Shown: positions 34,800 to 50,100, counted from the stretch's first letter. The stretch is 64,000 bases of DNA from Xiphophorus maculatus (GCF_002775205.1 NC_036446.1:19778565-19842564); one strand, 5' to 3'. Notes: generated by a model from the sequence alone, not told the origin. Numbers and translations are program-made.

Positions 34800-37700
34800 T
34801 ATAACAACTGAAAAACAAAATTACACATGTGCCTGAAAAATACATAATTCACGTCCGGCCACCTGCAGATGGGGTTAGGTAACCATCAATTCTTTTGTGC
34901 ACTTTTTTACCACAGAAAGTGAGATCTTAATTGGGAATATTTTTTCTTCTCTACAGAAAGAATTAAAGCAGAAAGTTAGAATGTGATTTTATCAGCTGCT
35001 TTAACAAAAACTAAGACTGAAAGGTTGTCAGTTTTCATTATGGTGTAGAAAGACGCTGCTGCACTCTAGTGGAGGCCAAGTTTTAGAGGTCACACCTCAC
35101 AAACAAAGATGAAAAAGTGTTAAGTGGAAAGAAGAATAATTTTGCTGTTGAGTCATTTTGCAGGGAAAATTCTAAACTTGTTGCTCTTCTAACGAGGATA
35201 GTAACAGGATAATCCAAAAGTGGAAAACGAATTTTTCGTGTGACAAAAGTGCATTTTCACCTAAATTCAGAAAGGGAATTACAGGACTTCTAAATCAAAT
35301 CAAAATTGAAATGAGCAGGTCAAACCGAAAGTTTTTATTTATTTGATATAGTTCTCAGTTGCTTCATTTGTGAAAGTACTGTTTCTTAAGTCAAATTGCA
35401 ATAATTAAAAAAAAAAAGAGTGACACAAATGTTTCTTTTGCAACGTTTATTGCTTAAAATTTTCTCCATATTTTAGCCATGACTGAAAATGATTATCCAT
35501 TTTCATTGCAGGCCAGTGATATCTTGAGCACTGGTGAAATCACTCCGGCCCATCAATCTGACTGGAAAATAATGGCAACGAAAGAGGGGCAGGTGTGTTT
35601 TAATCATCTATTCTTCTGTCTACTATCACTACCTCCAAAGAAAAACACCATTACATTGTAGCAGTACAGTCTCACTAGTAAAAAAAAAAAAAAAAAAGAA
35701 GCTAAGAAAAATGATGGATGAAATCATCCTCAAAGAGTAACTTCTTGCAACAAATCAGCTCCAGCTCATGTATTTTCCAGGAAGAGGGAGTATCTTGTCT
35801 GGATATGGATAAAGTCTTCTAAAGGTTAGAACATGCCAAGTAACAACTTGTTCCCATATCTAAAAGCAGTGAAGGGATAAACAGAAGCAAAAAGATTTTT
35901 AAGAACATCAGTCATGAATAAGACACGTATACATCTCCCTCAATGAGACGCTGATTGTGATGGAGGTACTGATATTTGTGTGCCAGTCAAAAATTTTGAC
36001 TGTTTTTTAAACTCTTACTACACTCATCATCCAGTAGGTGTCTCTACATGCCATGTATTTTCTTTAAAAACGTACCAGAAGTCAAGTCAGCGCCATAAAA
36101 GAAAAAAAAGATCCATAATTCAAGCTGTAAATAATTATTTCCCAGCAGATCTCATATACACAAGAGGTTTTGTATAAAAGAAAAGGTGGATGTCAGCAGC
36201 AGCTGTTCAGTTCCTCTACCAGACCAGATTTAAATTAAAATAGATGGTCTTTAAAAGCTTTCTAAGCTCTGTTGTCTCTCTTCTTTAAAACTGCTCCAAT
36301 AAAGCAGAAGTAGAAACAAGAAACGATTGAAAATTTCACTTTTATGTGTAAATACACATGAAAGCTTTTCCCTGTGTACCTTCACATAAGCATGGACATG
36401 ATTTTCTGTTCTTCTTTGTATGTTCCCCCAGGTGTAAACCTGAGTAATGGATCCAATTAAACAGTTGCTGTAGCATAAAGCCCTTACATACCATAAGTAA
36501 TAGTAATGATCAAGACAGTCAGCAGTTAATAGGCAATTCTCCAACCTCCTGAGACACTGAAGGCCTCCTGCTTCTCCCAAACACCTAATAAGGGCGTATG
36601 TTGCAGATTTGTTATTCCTAATTGTCTTTGGTTTCATTCTCAATAACACAGAGAGCATCAGTGGTATGCAGCGTTTTTCTTTGTGAAGCCAGAAATACTA
36701 TTATTTAATTTAAAATGGTGATGTCAGAAAATGTATGAAATTAGATTTTAAGATACGGGTGACATTATGCATTATTCGATTTATTTTCATGCACACCAGG
36801 AAATACTTTCCTCATTTACTGCTAAACAATGAGCTGAGCTCAAAGCAAAGCTCGGCAGAGATAATGAAAACTTGTAGATTTTGCCCTCAGTTTATCATTG
36901 CAACCAACCTCCTTCACAATGTTTTCAGATTGTCTCTGACAAATTGCTCCTGTACAAGTATTGATTAGTGCATCCTTCAGTGCTGACTGTTAAAAACAAA
37001 GGTTTCAAGTACGCTTCTATCGACTGTAATTACTACGACAGCTGGAAACAACAGTTGAATTGAACAGGATTCCTGGCAGCTTGTCAGCACTTATCTGAAA
37101 ATCTGCGCCACAAATCTCCTTAGACAAGTTTGTTGTCCTAGCGCTCCGAAATGTTTTCACATTTTAAACAATTTAAATATATTGTTCTGATCGTGTTTGG
37201 AGAAATAAGTCAAGATGTCAGGAAGAGAATTGTGGAGTTGCGCAAGTGAACACGAAACAACTTTCTGGTTTGGTTTGGTTGTTTTAGATTTGGTAAGTTT
37301 TAAGGACTCACTGAATGGCATTATTTTAAGTGTTGATGCATTTCCTGATTTTTTTTCCTGATTAGTCTCCATGTTTGTCCTGGTTTTAAAACATGTCTCC
37401 TCTGTCTTTCTAGCCTTCCCGTGGACCGTTATTGATGCTGCTCATCTGTCACTGTCCCAACAGAGGGGTGAAGCAGAGAAGAGGCCATCTGGACTGGGTC
37501 AGACTGTAGCAGCGACCACACGGGTCGTGGCCAGAACTCCCTTCCAGATCATAATAAGAGTTGTGGTGGGAAGAACCTATGGGAACATTTCCCCACCACA
37601 GTGGGACTCTTTCTTCCCATGCAGCCCCTTCCTTCCGCTCTGCGGATCTCACTTTCTTCACACCTCTTGAGATACTTCTGTGTACATGAGTTGATAAATC

Positions 37701-40700
37701 CTTTTTTGTGTTGCCCCATTTATCCGGGCTTTGTCTGTGTAGTGCTAGCTTAGCTTCATTCAAGAAGAGAGCAGCATGTCTGTGATGAGGGAACATTTGG
37801 GAAAAGGGCTTTTGTTGCCGATTTGAAAGAGTCTGACAATTGGTGGCACACTGATAGGGAGAAAACAACAGTCAGCGCACATTCACAGACACACAGTGTC
37901 CTGCCAGATATGCACGCTGTAACACTCAATGCTCACCCACACATACATGGGAGGAGAGATCCGCTTTGCTCCCAAAACTCCACCACTAGTGAAACAAAAA
38001 CTACAATTCACCCTTTTAATCATGCATTTCCATAACACTGGGTCAGTTGCTGGTACACTTCTCTTTCCTCTCTACCATTGTGGAAATGTCTTTGCACAGT
38101 GAATACAGTGCTCTGTTTGGTATCTGACACTCTTGACCTGCATTTGTTTTGGACCTGCATCCCTTCTGGCCCTCTTTAGCGCTTTGAGAAAGTCCCCCAC
38201 TGTGTAAGGGAATCCTGGTGAACACCTCTCCATGTTCGCTACTGTGTAAGATAATAAACTCATAAGAGAGTAGGTCACACTTGTTCATACTCCTTCTATC
38301 TGTCATTGCTCTATGAAAGAGACAGCACTGAGAATGGAAAAGGAAGTAGAAATTACAGACTGGCAGCTGTATCTTGGGTGCGGATCAAAAACCTTGGACT
38401 ATTCTGCCACTTGGTGGTCTTGACACAGAATGTGGCTAAGTTGCAAGTGGCCTCATCTCCAGCAGGAGGAAAAGGAAAATGTTTCTCTCCTTGCCCACTC
38501 AATTCTTGCATTGATCTATCTCTGGACGACGGAGAAGTCTAATATGTTGGAGATTACTGTTGAAGCTTTTCATATGCTGCTTGGGTTGGCGATTCAGCCG
38601 ACAACTCATTAAGTGCCCAGAAGCCACAACTCTGACCTGAATGCAGCACAGACATCATCCTCAATCAAACAAAGCATCTTATTCTCCCTCACTGTCACAC
38701 CTTTATCCTCTTCCTCTTTTTATCTATTTCTCTTGCTCACATTCACCTTTTCATTGCAGCCAATCCACTTCTCTGTCTAAGTTTTTTTTTTCTACTTAAA
38801 CAGAACAATATGTCAGACAAAATTCCATCTGAATTTATGCACATTGTGTCAAATTACAACAACAAACATATAAAGACCAGATCACAGTACTCTGTATGTG
38901 TGAAGTGGGAGAAAATGATACATGGTTTTCACATTTTCTTCCAGTTAAAATTTTGAAAGCCACAGCACAAATGTCAAGTGTGAGGAGTCTCTTGGGATAT
39001 ACTGTATACTGTAAATCTCAAATTAAAACAATCTGAAAAAAACCTGGCTGTTCACTCAACTTTCCATCAAAGAGTTCCTTTGATGTTACCTCTGTCTTTG
39101 TGCTTGGGCCTTTTAGACAGAAATAATATTGTTTCATCACTGACGTAGATTCGCATTGTTGCCTTTAGCTAAAGACTCAAACCACAATGAATGTAAAGGC
39201 ATTTGTTTATTAATATACCGTATTAATGTACTGCTAAAACACATATCTCAACATGTTATAACGTTTCTGTTACAGTTACGTTACAGCTCTTGACTTATAG
39301 GACTGAGAATATGCAAAAAGGTTGGAAGCCCAAAAGTAACCACAAAGCAGCAGAGAATGCAGCTTAACTCAGGTATCAGCACTTAGCACAATGCATACCC
39401 AAGACTAAAGCAGGGATAGCTACCTCTGCAGCTTGATGATGATCTCAAAAGATAAAGCTGAATGTGCCATTTTATTCTGTGAGTAGGTGGAGGAAATCAG
39501 GAAAAAAAAGTTGCCTTAAAGCAGTTGCTTAACATAAATGGAAGACAGAATCTGCATTGAAATGTTCTTCCTTCATTTAGCTCAGACACAGAGACAAAAC
39601 AATGTAGAGAGCTATATATAGTGACAGGTCAGCGTTTGGACTTCAAACATAAACACAACCCCAAAGTTAGTGAGAACACCAAAAGGTGAGATAGCTTAAA
39701 TTTCAAACATTTGCTGGGTCAACAATTTGATCAGTTTCCCATGCAGATTTAATGTGCAGTGTTGAATGCCAACAACACCTCCTGTCGTCTTGTACTGCCA
39801 GGTATATTTATAAAAACCTGCAGCTGTGTGGAGTATGGCTGTCGTTGCTTGTTATTTATATCAATGGCCAGAGGGAGCTCAGATGTGGCTTGTTTTTGTA
39901 AGTTTATAGTGGAAATATTTTGTGAAAGAGACCATAAGAAGTAAAAATAAAAAAAGCACATTGAAAGAATGTTCTTACCTGAGAAACTTTGTCGTATCTT
40001 ATTTGTTGTTTTGATGCTCCAGCACCTGATTCCTTTCTTAAGCTATCATGGTAAAAGCTATGCTGTGTCCTCTTCCCTTAAGATTGGGTTGTTCTGTGCA
40101 TTAAATCAAAAATTGTAATTGTTTCTTAATCCAGTGGCAAAAAGGGTTCTATTGGATCTCTGCAAATTATTATTTTTTCGAGAGAAGCTCACTCATGTTT
40201 CTGCATAGCAATCTTTGTAGTAAAAATGCTCACTGTTTTATTTTGGGGTTTTTTTCAGATAAGTTGCCACACATCTGATTGAAAATCATATCAAGATTGT
40301 GATATGTCTATATTTTATTCACTCAAAATGTTTAGATTTTTTTTTTTACATTAGTGACCTTTACTCAGTAAATCGACGGGAAGAAGGACATGCAGAAAAT
40401 AAAACTATAACTAAGGAGCTGTATAAAAATGTGGTACAATTTAAACGGTCTTATCTTGTTTTTCATAAACAAGCGGTCCACTGCTTGTATTTTCCCTGTC
40501 AACCTCACTTTTCTCCGAGTACGGTATTTTGACTGCCAGCCATGGATGTCAACAGAAGCGATTCTTTTTTTTTTTTTTGGTCTAATTGGGTGTCAGCTGT
40601 AAACGGAGCAGCAGGGAGTCTGCTGATGTTGTCTGGTTGCTGTAATTTTAATTTATTCTCACCAGAAACGATACACAGAAAAAAGCAAAGTGCTTTATGT

Positions 40701-43700
40701 TTTCCATGCTGTGGTTGGAACAAGGTATTTTATATATGTTAAAAAGACGCACAGTTTTTTCTCACTGACAGGAAAAACCTGTCTTGTTTTACAACAGGTT
40801 TACCAGAAGTAATTCTACATGTTAAATACAAGGATATTGTGGAAAATAATTAAATTTTTTTTTTAGCATTTTTCATCATTTCAAATTCAGTAGTTTCTAT
40901 CCAGTAAGAATTTTGTTCCTTTTAACAAGGACAGTACAGATGGTGATGTCTTGGCTTATACAGATGTACCTGAAACATCTGAGAGAAAAAAGTTATCTTT
41001 TAAATTTTAGTCAGCATAAAATATCTGGTTCAATTGTATGAGTTTTTAGCCCAGTTGTCAATTACTTCACCTTTCAGAAAGAAAACTGGAGAAAAAAAAT
41101 CCTTTTAAGCTGTTAAATTGGTTCATCATCACATCATGTCTACCCTGTAGTTATAGACTGCTATGGAAATTGAGAACATGATTAATAAATACCTTTGCTT
41201 TGATACCTTTTAATTTTTCTAATTGATTTTCAGTGCAGCCCAATGGGTGAGGGTCCAGAACTAGTTGGTCGATTTTTGTCGCGTTCTGGTCAGGGCCGAT
41301 TGATTTTATGACAAGGTTAAATTCCCAGGACCAAACCGATCAATTAATCATGATTGATTTCCAATTGTCAGGGCCTGGGGAGTGTAAGATCCTCCTTTAT
41401 TACATTTGGGACATATAGGATAAGCCTTGAAGAAATCTGTAGCCATAATGATTTTCAACAAACAGTGAAGGCTATTTAATGTAAGAAAGAGTGAGTTTCA
41501 TCAGTTGAATGCGTCACATATTTTGATTTTGTGGAGAAAAAGACTGTAAATCAACTTTGATTGGTGATATTTTTGAGGTCTTACGTGAGTAGGGTAAAAC
41601 TTCATGAGACGATGATTGAATGACGGTATGTGATGTATGGCATTAACCTAGATCACAGTCCAGTATGTAGGATGTGGGTTGTTTGGTAGGAATTCTGGCT
41701 TTGAACATGAGCTGGGATTATATCTGTTATTTCTGTGTAATTTGTTACCACATGGAGATTACTGACACTGCTGAGATGGAGTACATTTGGGTAAGGACTT
41801 CACAATTAATTTTATAAACTGAGATTATTAAAAGACGTTACATAACATTTTTTCTGTGGATTTATTTTTGAAAATGTCACAACGAAAAGAAAAAATAAAT
41901 GAAAAGTAAATGAAGAAAATTTAGAAAAATTTAAAAAAAAAAAAGAAAAAAAATCTGATAAAACAATAATATGTGACATGAGAGTTTCTACTTTTGATTC
42001 ATTTATTTCCCAGCAATTCAGGTGAAGAACATTAAGAGGCTACCTAAGAGAAACTTTCACACATTGTTCTGTTGAACTTAAACCTAAACGTAAACCTAGC
42101 AAGGTCGCAGGTTATTTGGAGTGACCTGCCTGCTAAAAGTAGGTCAAAGTTTACATAAAAGATGGATTTTCTGTTCTGTCTAAAAGGTGGTAATTTATAA
42201 TAGTTTAATCAGAGAGTTAAAATGAATCTGTTGAAAAGCTCATTCGTTTTCTTTAAAGAAAATGGCCTACTTGCACTGTGGTATTATACCTAACAGTTAA
42301 AGAAAGAAATTCTGGTAACAAATGCTCTTCTACTCTCTGAACCTAATTAGTAATGTAGAAAAAGGTCATGCTTATTATGATTACACCTGTGGTACTTTGT
42401 TCAAAACAGTTTGAACAAATCTGCTAATTATCATTTTCTTTAATCATGCACCTCCATGAAACTGTGATATTTCTGTTCAAGTCAGAGACAAGGTCAGAGA
42501 GTAGCCCTGATAGAGGATCACATAGAAGTCGGCACACATTTCTCTGAGTCTTCAAACATTTCATGCTGTAATTGACCATGAAGTGTTATAAACTAACTGA
42601 TGACTCTGTATTATAAAAATACTCATACATACTGAGCAGATGGAGATTATTTCTTGGTGTGTCACTATACCAGCAGGATCTGTGCTATCAATTCATAACC
42701 AGGAAAAGAGAGAGAAAAATCTGTGTTATTACCCTGTTCTTGAGAGACATTATCTCTTCTGAAACTAACAGTGGCCCATTTATTGAAATGCAAATTTCGA
42801 ATCACATGGGCGACACACATCAGCATATTTTTCATATTGAATGAGTGGCTGAACTGTGGCATGTTATATTCCTCAATTCTCAGGATTGAGGAGGTAAAAT
42901 CAGTGAGGGAAATAAAAAAAGGCTTCTGATGCATGTGAGTGCTGCGTCTGTATGTTAAAACCTCCTTTCATCATCAAAATTGACTGTGCATTTCATAATT
43001 GCTTTTGACTGCATGGAATAGAAATGCAGCAGAAACAAGAACATGAAAGAGGAAAGGGAAGTTAATGATGTCAGGGTCAGACGTGTGCTCCTCTTGAGAC
43101 AGATTAATGTTCTGTTTTGTGACAAGGAATGAAAAATGATAAATCTATAGCAGAGTTTGCCCTCACTTTCTCATTTTTCTTCTATGGATTTGCTTTTAGC
43201 AGGAGGATACAGTTGTTTTAGGAATTAGACTGTGGCCATTGAGCCTGCTCCTCTTTGTTCTTTGTTGCAGAAAATAATCTGCATAGTCGGTGAGAATAAA
43301 CAATTAAAACTAGCCGGCCTTGAATTCCAACTTTCTTTTCTCCCATCTCCATATGAAAAGTGCTGCCAGTGTGATGCACAATGAATTATTCAAGCACTGT
43401 CTTTGTGTGCCAGTGTACAGTATGTAAATTGTGGGAGATAGTTGCAATAATTGAATAAAGGTGGAGGACCTTAACTGATTTAGGAGAAGAAGTAACTGCT
43501 TTTCTTAACACAGCTAAACACATTCATATGCTGATTAGTAAAACTCACTTCACTTGTTTTTTTAATTCACCAATCAGCCCTCTCTTACAGTCCACACACA
43601 TCTGCTGCATGTTTAATTGCGTTTGTGCCCAGCGTTGATTTTGCATTCATCTGCTTGTTAATGGTAGCTGACTGTTCCAGCACCAATAGAGGAAATGAAA

Positions 43701-44085
43701 GGTCAGAAGCACAAAAAGAGGTCAGCTAATGAGCACTTTAAAGAGTTCCTTGTACTTGTGACTCTATTTCTGACCTTTCCATCACCAATTCGAAGGAATC
43801 CAAAGCATGGATGGGATTACAAATCAGGAATGGAAAAAGCAAACGTGGAAAACCCAAAGCGGATACTTTCTAGTTTCTTCCATTATACGTTAAAACATAA
43901 TTATCTTACTGCCTTGTTTGAGTTCATCTCCAAAAGGCATGAACATATGGCCATCAAATTCACATTTGCATTCCAAAATTGCTTTTACTCAGATTACTTA
44001 ATTAATGATTATACAGTGCACATACTAAACATGTTGTTTTTCGTTATGTGAAACAGGGCTTTGACTTCTAATTTTCAAGTGTTTA
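34800..44085. other. Gene-poor region, 9.3 kb
   Basis: No gene can be supported. A 135-codon minus-strand open frame (36251-36658) and a 118-codon plus-strand frame (43695-44051) have no domain or signal peptide that I recognise and no clear splice context. A candidate small exon at 35512-35592 is treated under findings. Homopolymer runs occur at 35679-35697 (A) and 40564-40579 (T). Confidence 0.5.
35984..36002. repeat. Near-perfect 19-bp palindrome
   Basis: CAGTCAAAA, one central A, TTTTGACTG. The arms are exact over nine bases. Confidence 0.8.
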
Positions 44086-44089
44086 GATT

Positions 44090-44180
44090 CGATTTAGTTC
44101 AATTCAATTCATGTATACAGAGACCAAATCACAACATGTCATCTCAAGGCGTCTCAATATATACACTAAGACGCATAACT
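44090..44180. mobile_element. Fragment of a common teleost interspersed repeat
   Basis: The segment carries ttcaattcaattcatgtata, then gaccaaatcacaac and atgtcatctcaaggcg. This order of motifs is very frequent in fish genomes. The class is not certain and only about 90 bases are left. Confidence 0.5.
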
Positions 44181-44189
44181 TACAGACCA

Positions 44190-47100
44190 TTTTCATGTAA
44201 CTCAAACAATACATAACAACCTTGCATCCAGGCTTTCGGTGAATTAAAACCTTGTTTTTCTTGCTTCAGTTCAAAGTTTTCTTCTCTGAATGTTCACTGT
44301 CCCTCATGACTGTGTGTAAAGTAAATCTCCAAGATGGTTGTTGAACTCGGCGCATTAAAAATTCATGCTGCAGCTCTTTATCCTGGGAATTCCAATTATG
44401 CGGTGGACCACTAAATTGTGTTTGCATTTACAGCGTCATGAAAAACAAATTTGCTCCCCAGATTACATTTCAAAACTCTTTTTGTTTCTTTTTTTTGTGA
44501 CCAAGTTGAACCCAAAGACCCTATTCTGAGCTAAATGTGAGTAGCATCTTACTTCTTGGTTGAATGGTGAATTTTCAAGAGATGTAAACTTCAGTGAATA
44601 GAATAAAGCAACTGCCAAACATTTAAATCCTTCTCATATTTATTACTAATATTACCTTCAATGATACAAACTCATAAGTGGTTGTTTCCAAAATAATTTA
44701 ATTGTAAGTTAAACGTCTTTTATTGCCCTCATGACAAATATTATTTTAAACCCAAACACATTTTAAAGAACTCATTCCATCAAACTTTGGCAAAATGAGA
44801 TGTATAATAATGAGGTTTCTCAATAAAATGCATACGAAGTTATAATTAATCTGTAGTAAATGTTTTCCAGTGAATTAAGTCTTCAAACTTGTCTGTTCAG
44901 AATATTATTATTTTACTCTACAAGTCAATATAGCTGGAGATACACACATTGTATTTAGATAACTTTAGTCAACTAATTTAGTACTTTCAATTAGTTATAG
45001 CAAATTTTTCTCTACAAGCAATAAGAGAGGAACGGACAATGGCACTTCCACCTCCAATATTTACATAAATCAGTGTTGCTATGTGGATTGATGTTTTCCC
45101 TTTTCCCTCCTTCCTCATTTAAATAGTAAAGCTTTAAATATTAGATCATTCTTTATGCAGCAAAGCTTCATTTAAATTACTGATTTTCCCTGTTCTTGCC
45201 TGACTCTACTTCACCCCTTAAATTAAAAATGAATCCTGGAAGTTTAAAGGCTTCTTTCATTCGGCTGTGTGAAAAGCTCAACCAGTCAGATGTACTCCTG
45301 TGCAGATGTTGAGAAATTTCTTTCTTAAAGCGCCTTTAGTTTTTGGTAAATCAAGATGAAAAAAAACTATAGTTACAAAAGATACAGTATTATATATAAG
45401 CACACCTTTAATTTAACATCTATTCTTCTCCTCTGAACTTATCCAAGTGAGTGAATTTAGAAAGAGAGCTCAACATTTCCAGATATTGATTGGGAGCTTG
45501 TGGACATGTATGTCCAGACCGATCCTCCTCTAGTCCCTGAGATACTACAAGCTACCAGCAGCAGCAGAGAATACAGGAGGAATATTAGATGTTTTGACAA
45601 AAACATATCAAAATTCTGAGTAGTAAGTGTTTCTCTAGAAGCCTTTTTGCTGTTTGGTTGACCATACACAGCACCAGTTGACTGAGGTTGAAGGAATAAT
45701 GGGGGATTGTGTAGTGTCCTTCTCAGCAGTGAGATTCAGAACTGTTTGTATTGACCTAGGAGGGAAACTGCAGGCTCATCAGCAACACACCACCAGATAG
45801 TCAATCACCCTGCACAACCTGGATGCTCCCATCCTGTAATTTAACATATACACACACAAACTCAACACATGGACATATGCACACGTCTCAGAGGATTACA
45901 CATCCTGACTGTGTAGATTTCTTTGTATTGCAGGAAACCGAGCCAAGAGGCCAAATCGAGCAGAAATCAATGTTGGAGGTAAAACTACAGATTTTCTCCT
46001 TGCAGAGGTTCATGTTGCATTTTGTTACAACATCCAAAGACGTGGATCAACTGAGAATTCCCTTTTCCACCACTAATCTGTGTTAGTTTGATAAAGCAAA
46101 AATACACTAATTTATTTGAATTTAAGCATCCCACTAGGCTTATTTTAGACATTTAAACATTGTCCCTCTTGTTAAAATGTTTTAAATAAAGGTGGAAAAA
46201 CATTGGTACTGGGATTTTTCTTTTTCCCTCAGTGGCCTGCATGTCCTATGGAGAAGAACAATGCCACAGTTGCTAATACTTCTTTGTGGGAGTAAAAGTA
46301 AGGAAGACCATCTTTATCATGACCTACTAAAGATAGAGTGTCAGAAAGAGCTGAAGGAGCTTCATGCAGAGACAAACACCTAATTTATGATGTCAGTTTT
46401 TTGTCAAAGTTATTTTAGATGGATACATATATATAATTTGCCATTACAGTATGGCAAAATTTAGTCACAAATATGAAAAAATTAAATTGTTCTTGTTCTA
46501 AATAAGACGTTTTTTTTTTTTTTTTATTATTTACAAAAAGAGTTTTTAACTAAAAAATAGATATAAATAAAACAACATTCCTAGGAGGCTATAATAGAGT
46601 TGGGTATGTTATCTCATATATGTATCTATAAGCATTGCATTGTTGTATTGCTGAATGCAGACACACTAACTAAACACACTGCATCAATGTTTAAGTTAAA
46701 AATGTATTAATACTGTTGATTCTGCGTGCCTCAAAATTATGGTTATATTTTAAATTGCTTTTATTTGAGTTTGCTTTGCAATACACTGTTTTCCTCAGTA
46801 GCATATTGAGAGCAACAGTCCCAAACCTAGAATCTGTTCATGTTTAATAAAAATGTTAACAATATTTCTAGGAAGTTCTGAAAGCTCAGGGCAAATCCTT
46901 AAAAAATGCTGTTCTATATTGCCTACATGTTTATTTGTTACGGTCTTTCATAGATCTATTCTAAAAACAAAAGAAAAAGTAATTAAGAGCATGCAGTGAC
47001 TACTTCTGACCCTTAGGTGGCAATGCTTCTCTTTCCCACAACAAGACGAGCTTGGTGTGACTTCATTTTGTGTCCCTGTGTTTGTACACCACTTTGTGTG

Positions 47101-50100
47101 TGTCTTTGTGTTTCGTCATCCACACATTACCAAGAACGCAGACCAATAGCATCATGCCCATAGGCTGAGACAACAAAGGAAAAGGCCATTCCCTGTAATG
47201 GCTGCAATAACAGCACAAAGGCCCGTGATCTGCTCTGACTCCCTGTATAATTGGGCCAAAAAAAAATGTGTCTCAAAAAATATGCAATTTTAAACTTGGC
47301 CAGTTTTGAGGAAAGGTTAAATCTGTGTCCGAACCAACACATGTGTTGTAGTGGAAGTCTTGGTCTGCCAGACTTATACTATCATCTAGTTACTTCTCAA
47401 CTCTTTATACAAAAAGATTAAAAAAATGTCCGTCTGGTGAGCTCACAGGTATTTTATAGTCGCTAATTGATTGTGTGATTAGCAACCCAGCAGGCTCCAC
47501 CCACTTCATGTCCAGTTAAGAGTAATAGTACTTGAATAAGCTGTCAATGGTAAAGAAGATTGTTGACCAGAGAAGCCTGATGATGGAGAACCGGGAACTG
47601 GGGTACCGGCAGCAGTATCCACCGTGACCTTCACCTTTCCCCCACACAGGCTCATTGATTTGATTAGACAAACCAGCAGCAGGGTTCCCCCCCTGCCTCT
47701 CCCCTTTCTGTGATCACCCACTCATCTCTCTCCACATTAGCCCAAATCTTGAGCACATGAAGCTTAGAAATGGGCTTTGTGTTTCGGTACAGGGGTTGGT
47801 ACATCCATTAGGGCGAATATCCTTCATCCTGCGGGTGATGATGCAACATGAGAGCAATCATTCCACATGATCCAATCTTAGTGAACCACAGGATTAAAGT
47901 GGGCCCTCGGGCCAGTCCTCATGTTTATGTGTTCCTGTTGTCAATAAAACAAACTCAGCAGCTTTATGTCCTTTTGTTTGGTTGTTTGTTGTCCTAAAGC
48001 TTCACTCAAAGGCATTGTATGCATAAAATATCCTTGACTGTGTGTTCTGCTGGGGTTAAAGAGAAGAGGATTAAACAGAGTTATTAGTGACGATGTTCCA
48101 CCCTGAGAGAGAAAAAAATAATAATCAAACAGACCTAAAGAAGAAAAATCTAAAGCCGGTATCTGAATAATTCAATTGTTCTCTAATCCACGTCTACCTT
48201 ACAGCCTGAATTTCTATAATAACAAATCTCATAAATGTAGAAGGGGCTGCACTGAGAAAGAAGAACTTTAATGGTGGGTGCTTGTTTTGTAGAATTGGGT
48301 GAAGCAAATGAGAAAGTGAATGTGACGTCTCCTGGGACTCTTCTGGGAAGGAGGCCAGGTGACTAATGGAGGCTGGGTTTGGCAGTATAGCAGTGGCTGG
48401 ATATGATTTTTGGGAGAAAGAAAATATAATTCAACACTTATTTAGCTACAAGTCAAACAATAACAGGCTTCTTCAGACAGGTCAAGGAAAGTATGTTTGA
48501 AAAATAACTACAAATTCAAGGTGTTGCAATGATTAGACAATTCAAATGAGAGACTCAAATACTAACCGGTAAATTTTACAAATACCAGCTGAATTTTGAG
48601 TTTTAAAAATGCCATAAATTTAATGTGTAGCATGTATTTTCTGTGTGAAGTTAGAAATATTGTGCCTGTGTTCAATAAAATCAGCTATGATCTACAGTCT
48701 GCATTTTCCTCAAAGCTTTCGAACAGATGACATGCTTCTCATGAAAAGGCACAGAGGAAATCCTTCACCTGCAGAACATTCACCTAGAAAGACTTAGACA
48801 GTAAAATAGAAAAATGTTCAGTACAACTGAATTGTAATTGAGCAAAGTCGTATCCATTGAATCTGAAATATCTGATAATGCATAATTCATGCATTTGTAA
48901 TCTAGCTAGGTACAATAATGTTTGAATGAGCATTAATGGATCGTGTACACTTTGATCCCAATTCAATTTTTTAAATGAATAACTTGAATCGAGTAGAGAT
49001 CACAGTAGCAGCATGCAAAAACCGTTATGACAAAACTTTATGACAAACTCTGTTAACTTCAAGCAAAAAAGAGTGATCAGTTCCCCTCCACCTAGAATCT
49101 GTTTGTTGGGTAAGGGCCATGTGGTGAGTTGCATTCATATAGTGTCCTTGTGCCGAACTGTTATTGATCACATTTTAAATGTAACCATAAAAGAAAATAA
49201 ACGTTCATGGGTATGCTTAGTCCCAGAAGTGTCTGAAAAGCTGGTTCTTCATGCAGCAAGGGAAAATGTTTGAAACATTGAGCCTATTCGAATCTTTTCT
49301 ATGGTGATTTTACCCATAGTCTGGCCTGAAATACCTCTGATTTTATTTTCATTTACTTTCACATGTCTTGACTTATTTCCAACAACAGCACTTTTTTAGT
49401 TTACACACGATGAGTTGAAGTGCACATGAGCCCATAGAATATTAGGCTTGCAGACAGCTGTAAGTCAAGCTCAGGGCAAAAAGCAAATACAAAATAAATA
49501 TGCAAAATAAATGTATGTTATGATTAAGGTAATAGCCAGCAGATGTCTTACTGATCCAACTTTGGCTTTCCCTCAATGTGAACATGAACAACAGTAAATA
49601 AATGTTGTTTAAGGTCACACTAGTAATTTTTGTCTTAAATCTGTTGTGGCTTTGCACCTGCTCCGCTACAGAGGGTTATCACCAACTGCCCTCATCCAGG
49701 CGCAACTTTGGTTTTGTGGTTGAAGTTTACCATGTACCATCCGTTGGTTCATAAGAAGCGAAAGAATTTTATAGCTAATGAAGAAACGCAACCAACTATG
49801 AAAGTACACATTTGGATATTTTTTCAGCTGTTGCAGCTTTAAGGATACCAAGGAACAGCTAACAAGCTTTGAACCATCTCCACCTTCTAAACCATCTCTA
49901 TACACAAACTTTCCATTCAGCTGCCCAGATGACAGCTGGGCAAACACTGACCCCATGTGTGCCCCTTCCCTACAGCTTCTAATCTGCTCCCACCCCCACC
50001 AGCTTCCTATTTGGGCCCCTTTGCTCCATCAGTAGGCCCCTTTTTTCAGAATTTCAACAAACCACCTGATTAGCCAAACCATGGGCCTAGATGCCCACCC

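Noticed and set aside
36251..36658. 135-codon minus-strand open frame
   Set aside because: Longest frame in the gene-poor part, but no domain, signal peptide, splice sites or codon bias that I can recognise. This length is possible by chance in 38 kb over six frames.
37371..37868. Open frames of 99 codons (+) and 139 codons (-) over the same bases
   Set aside because: Neither resembles a known protein. The overlap of two long frames reflects a locally GC-richer, stop-poor stretch.
40765..40806. Overlapping short inverted repeats around CCTGT/ACAGG
   Set aside because: Arms of only 6-8 bp that compete with each other. Not distinguishable from chance.
43695..44051. 118-codon plus-strand open frame
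   Set aside because: No recognisable domain. Composition is that of the surrounding A+T-rich DNA, and its end approaches a common fish repeat.
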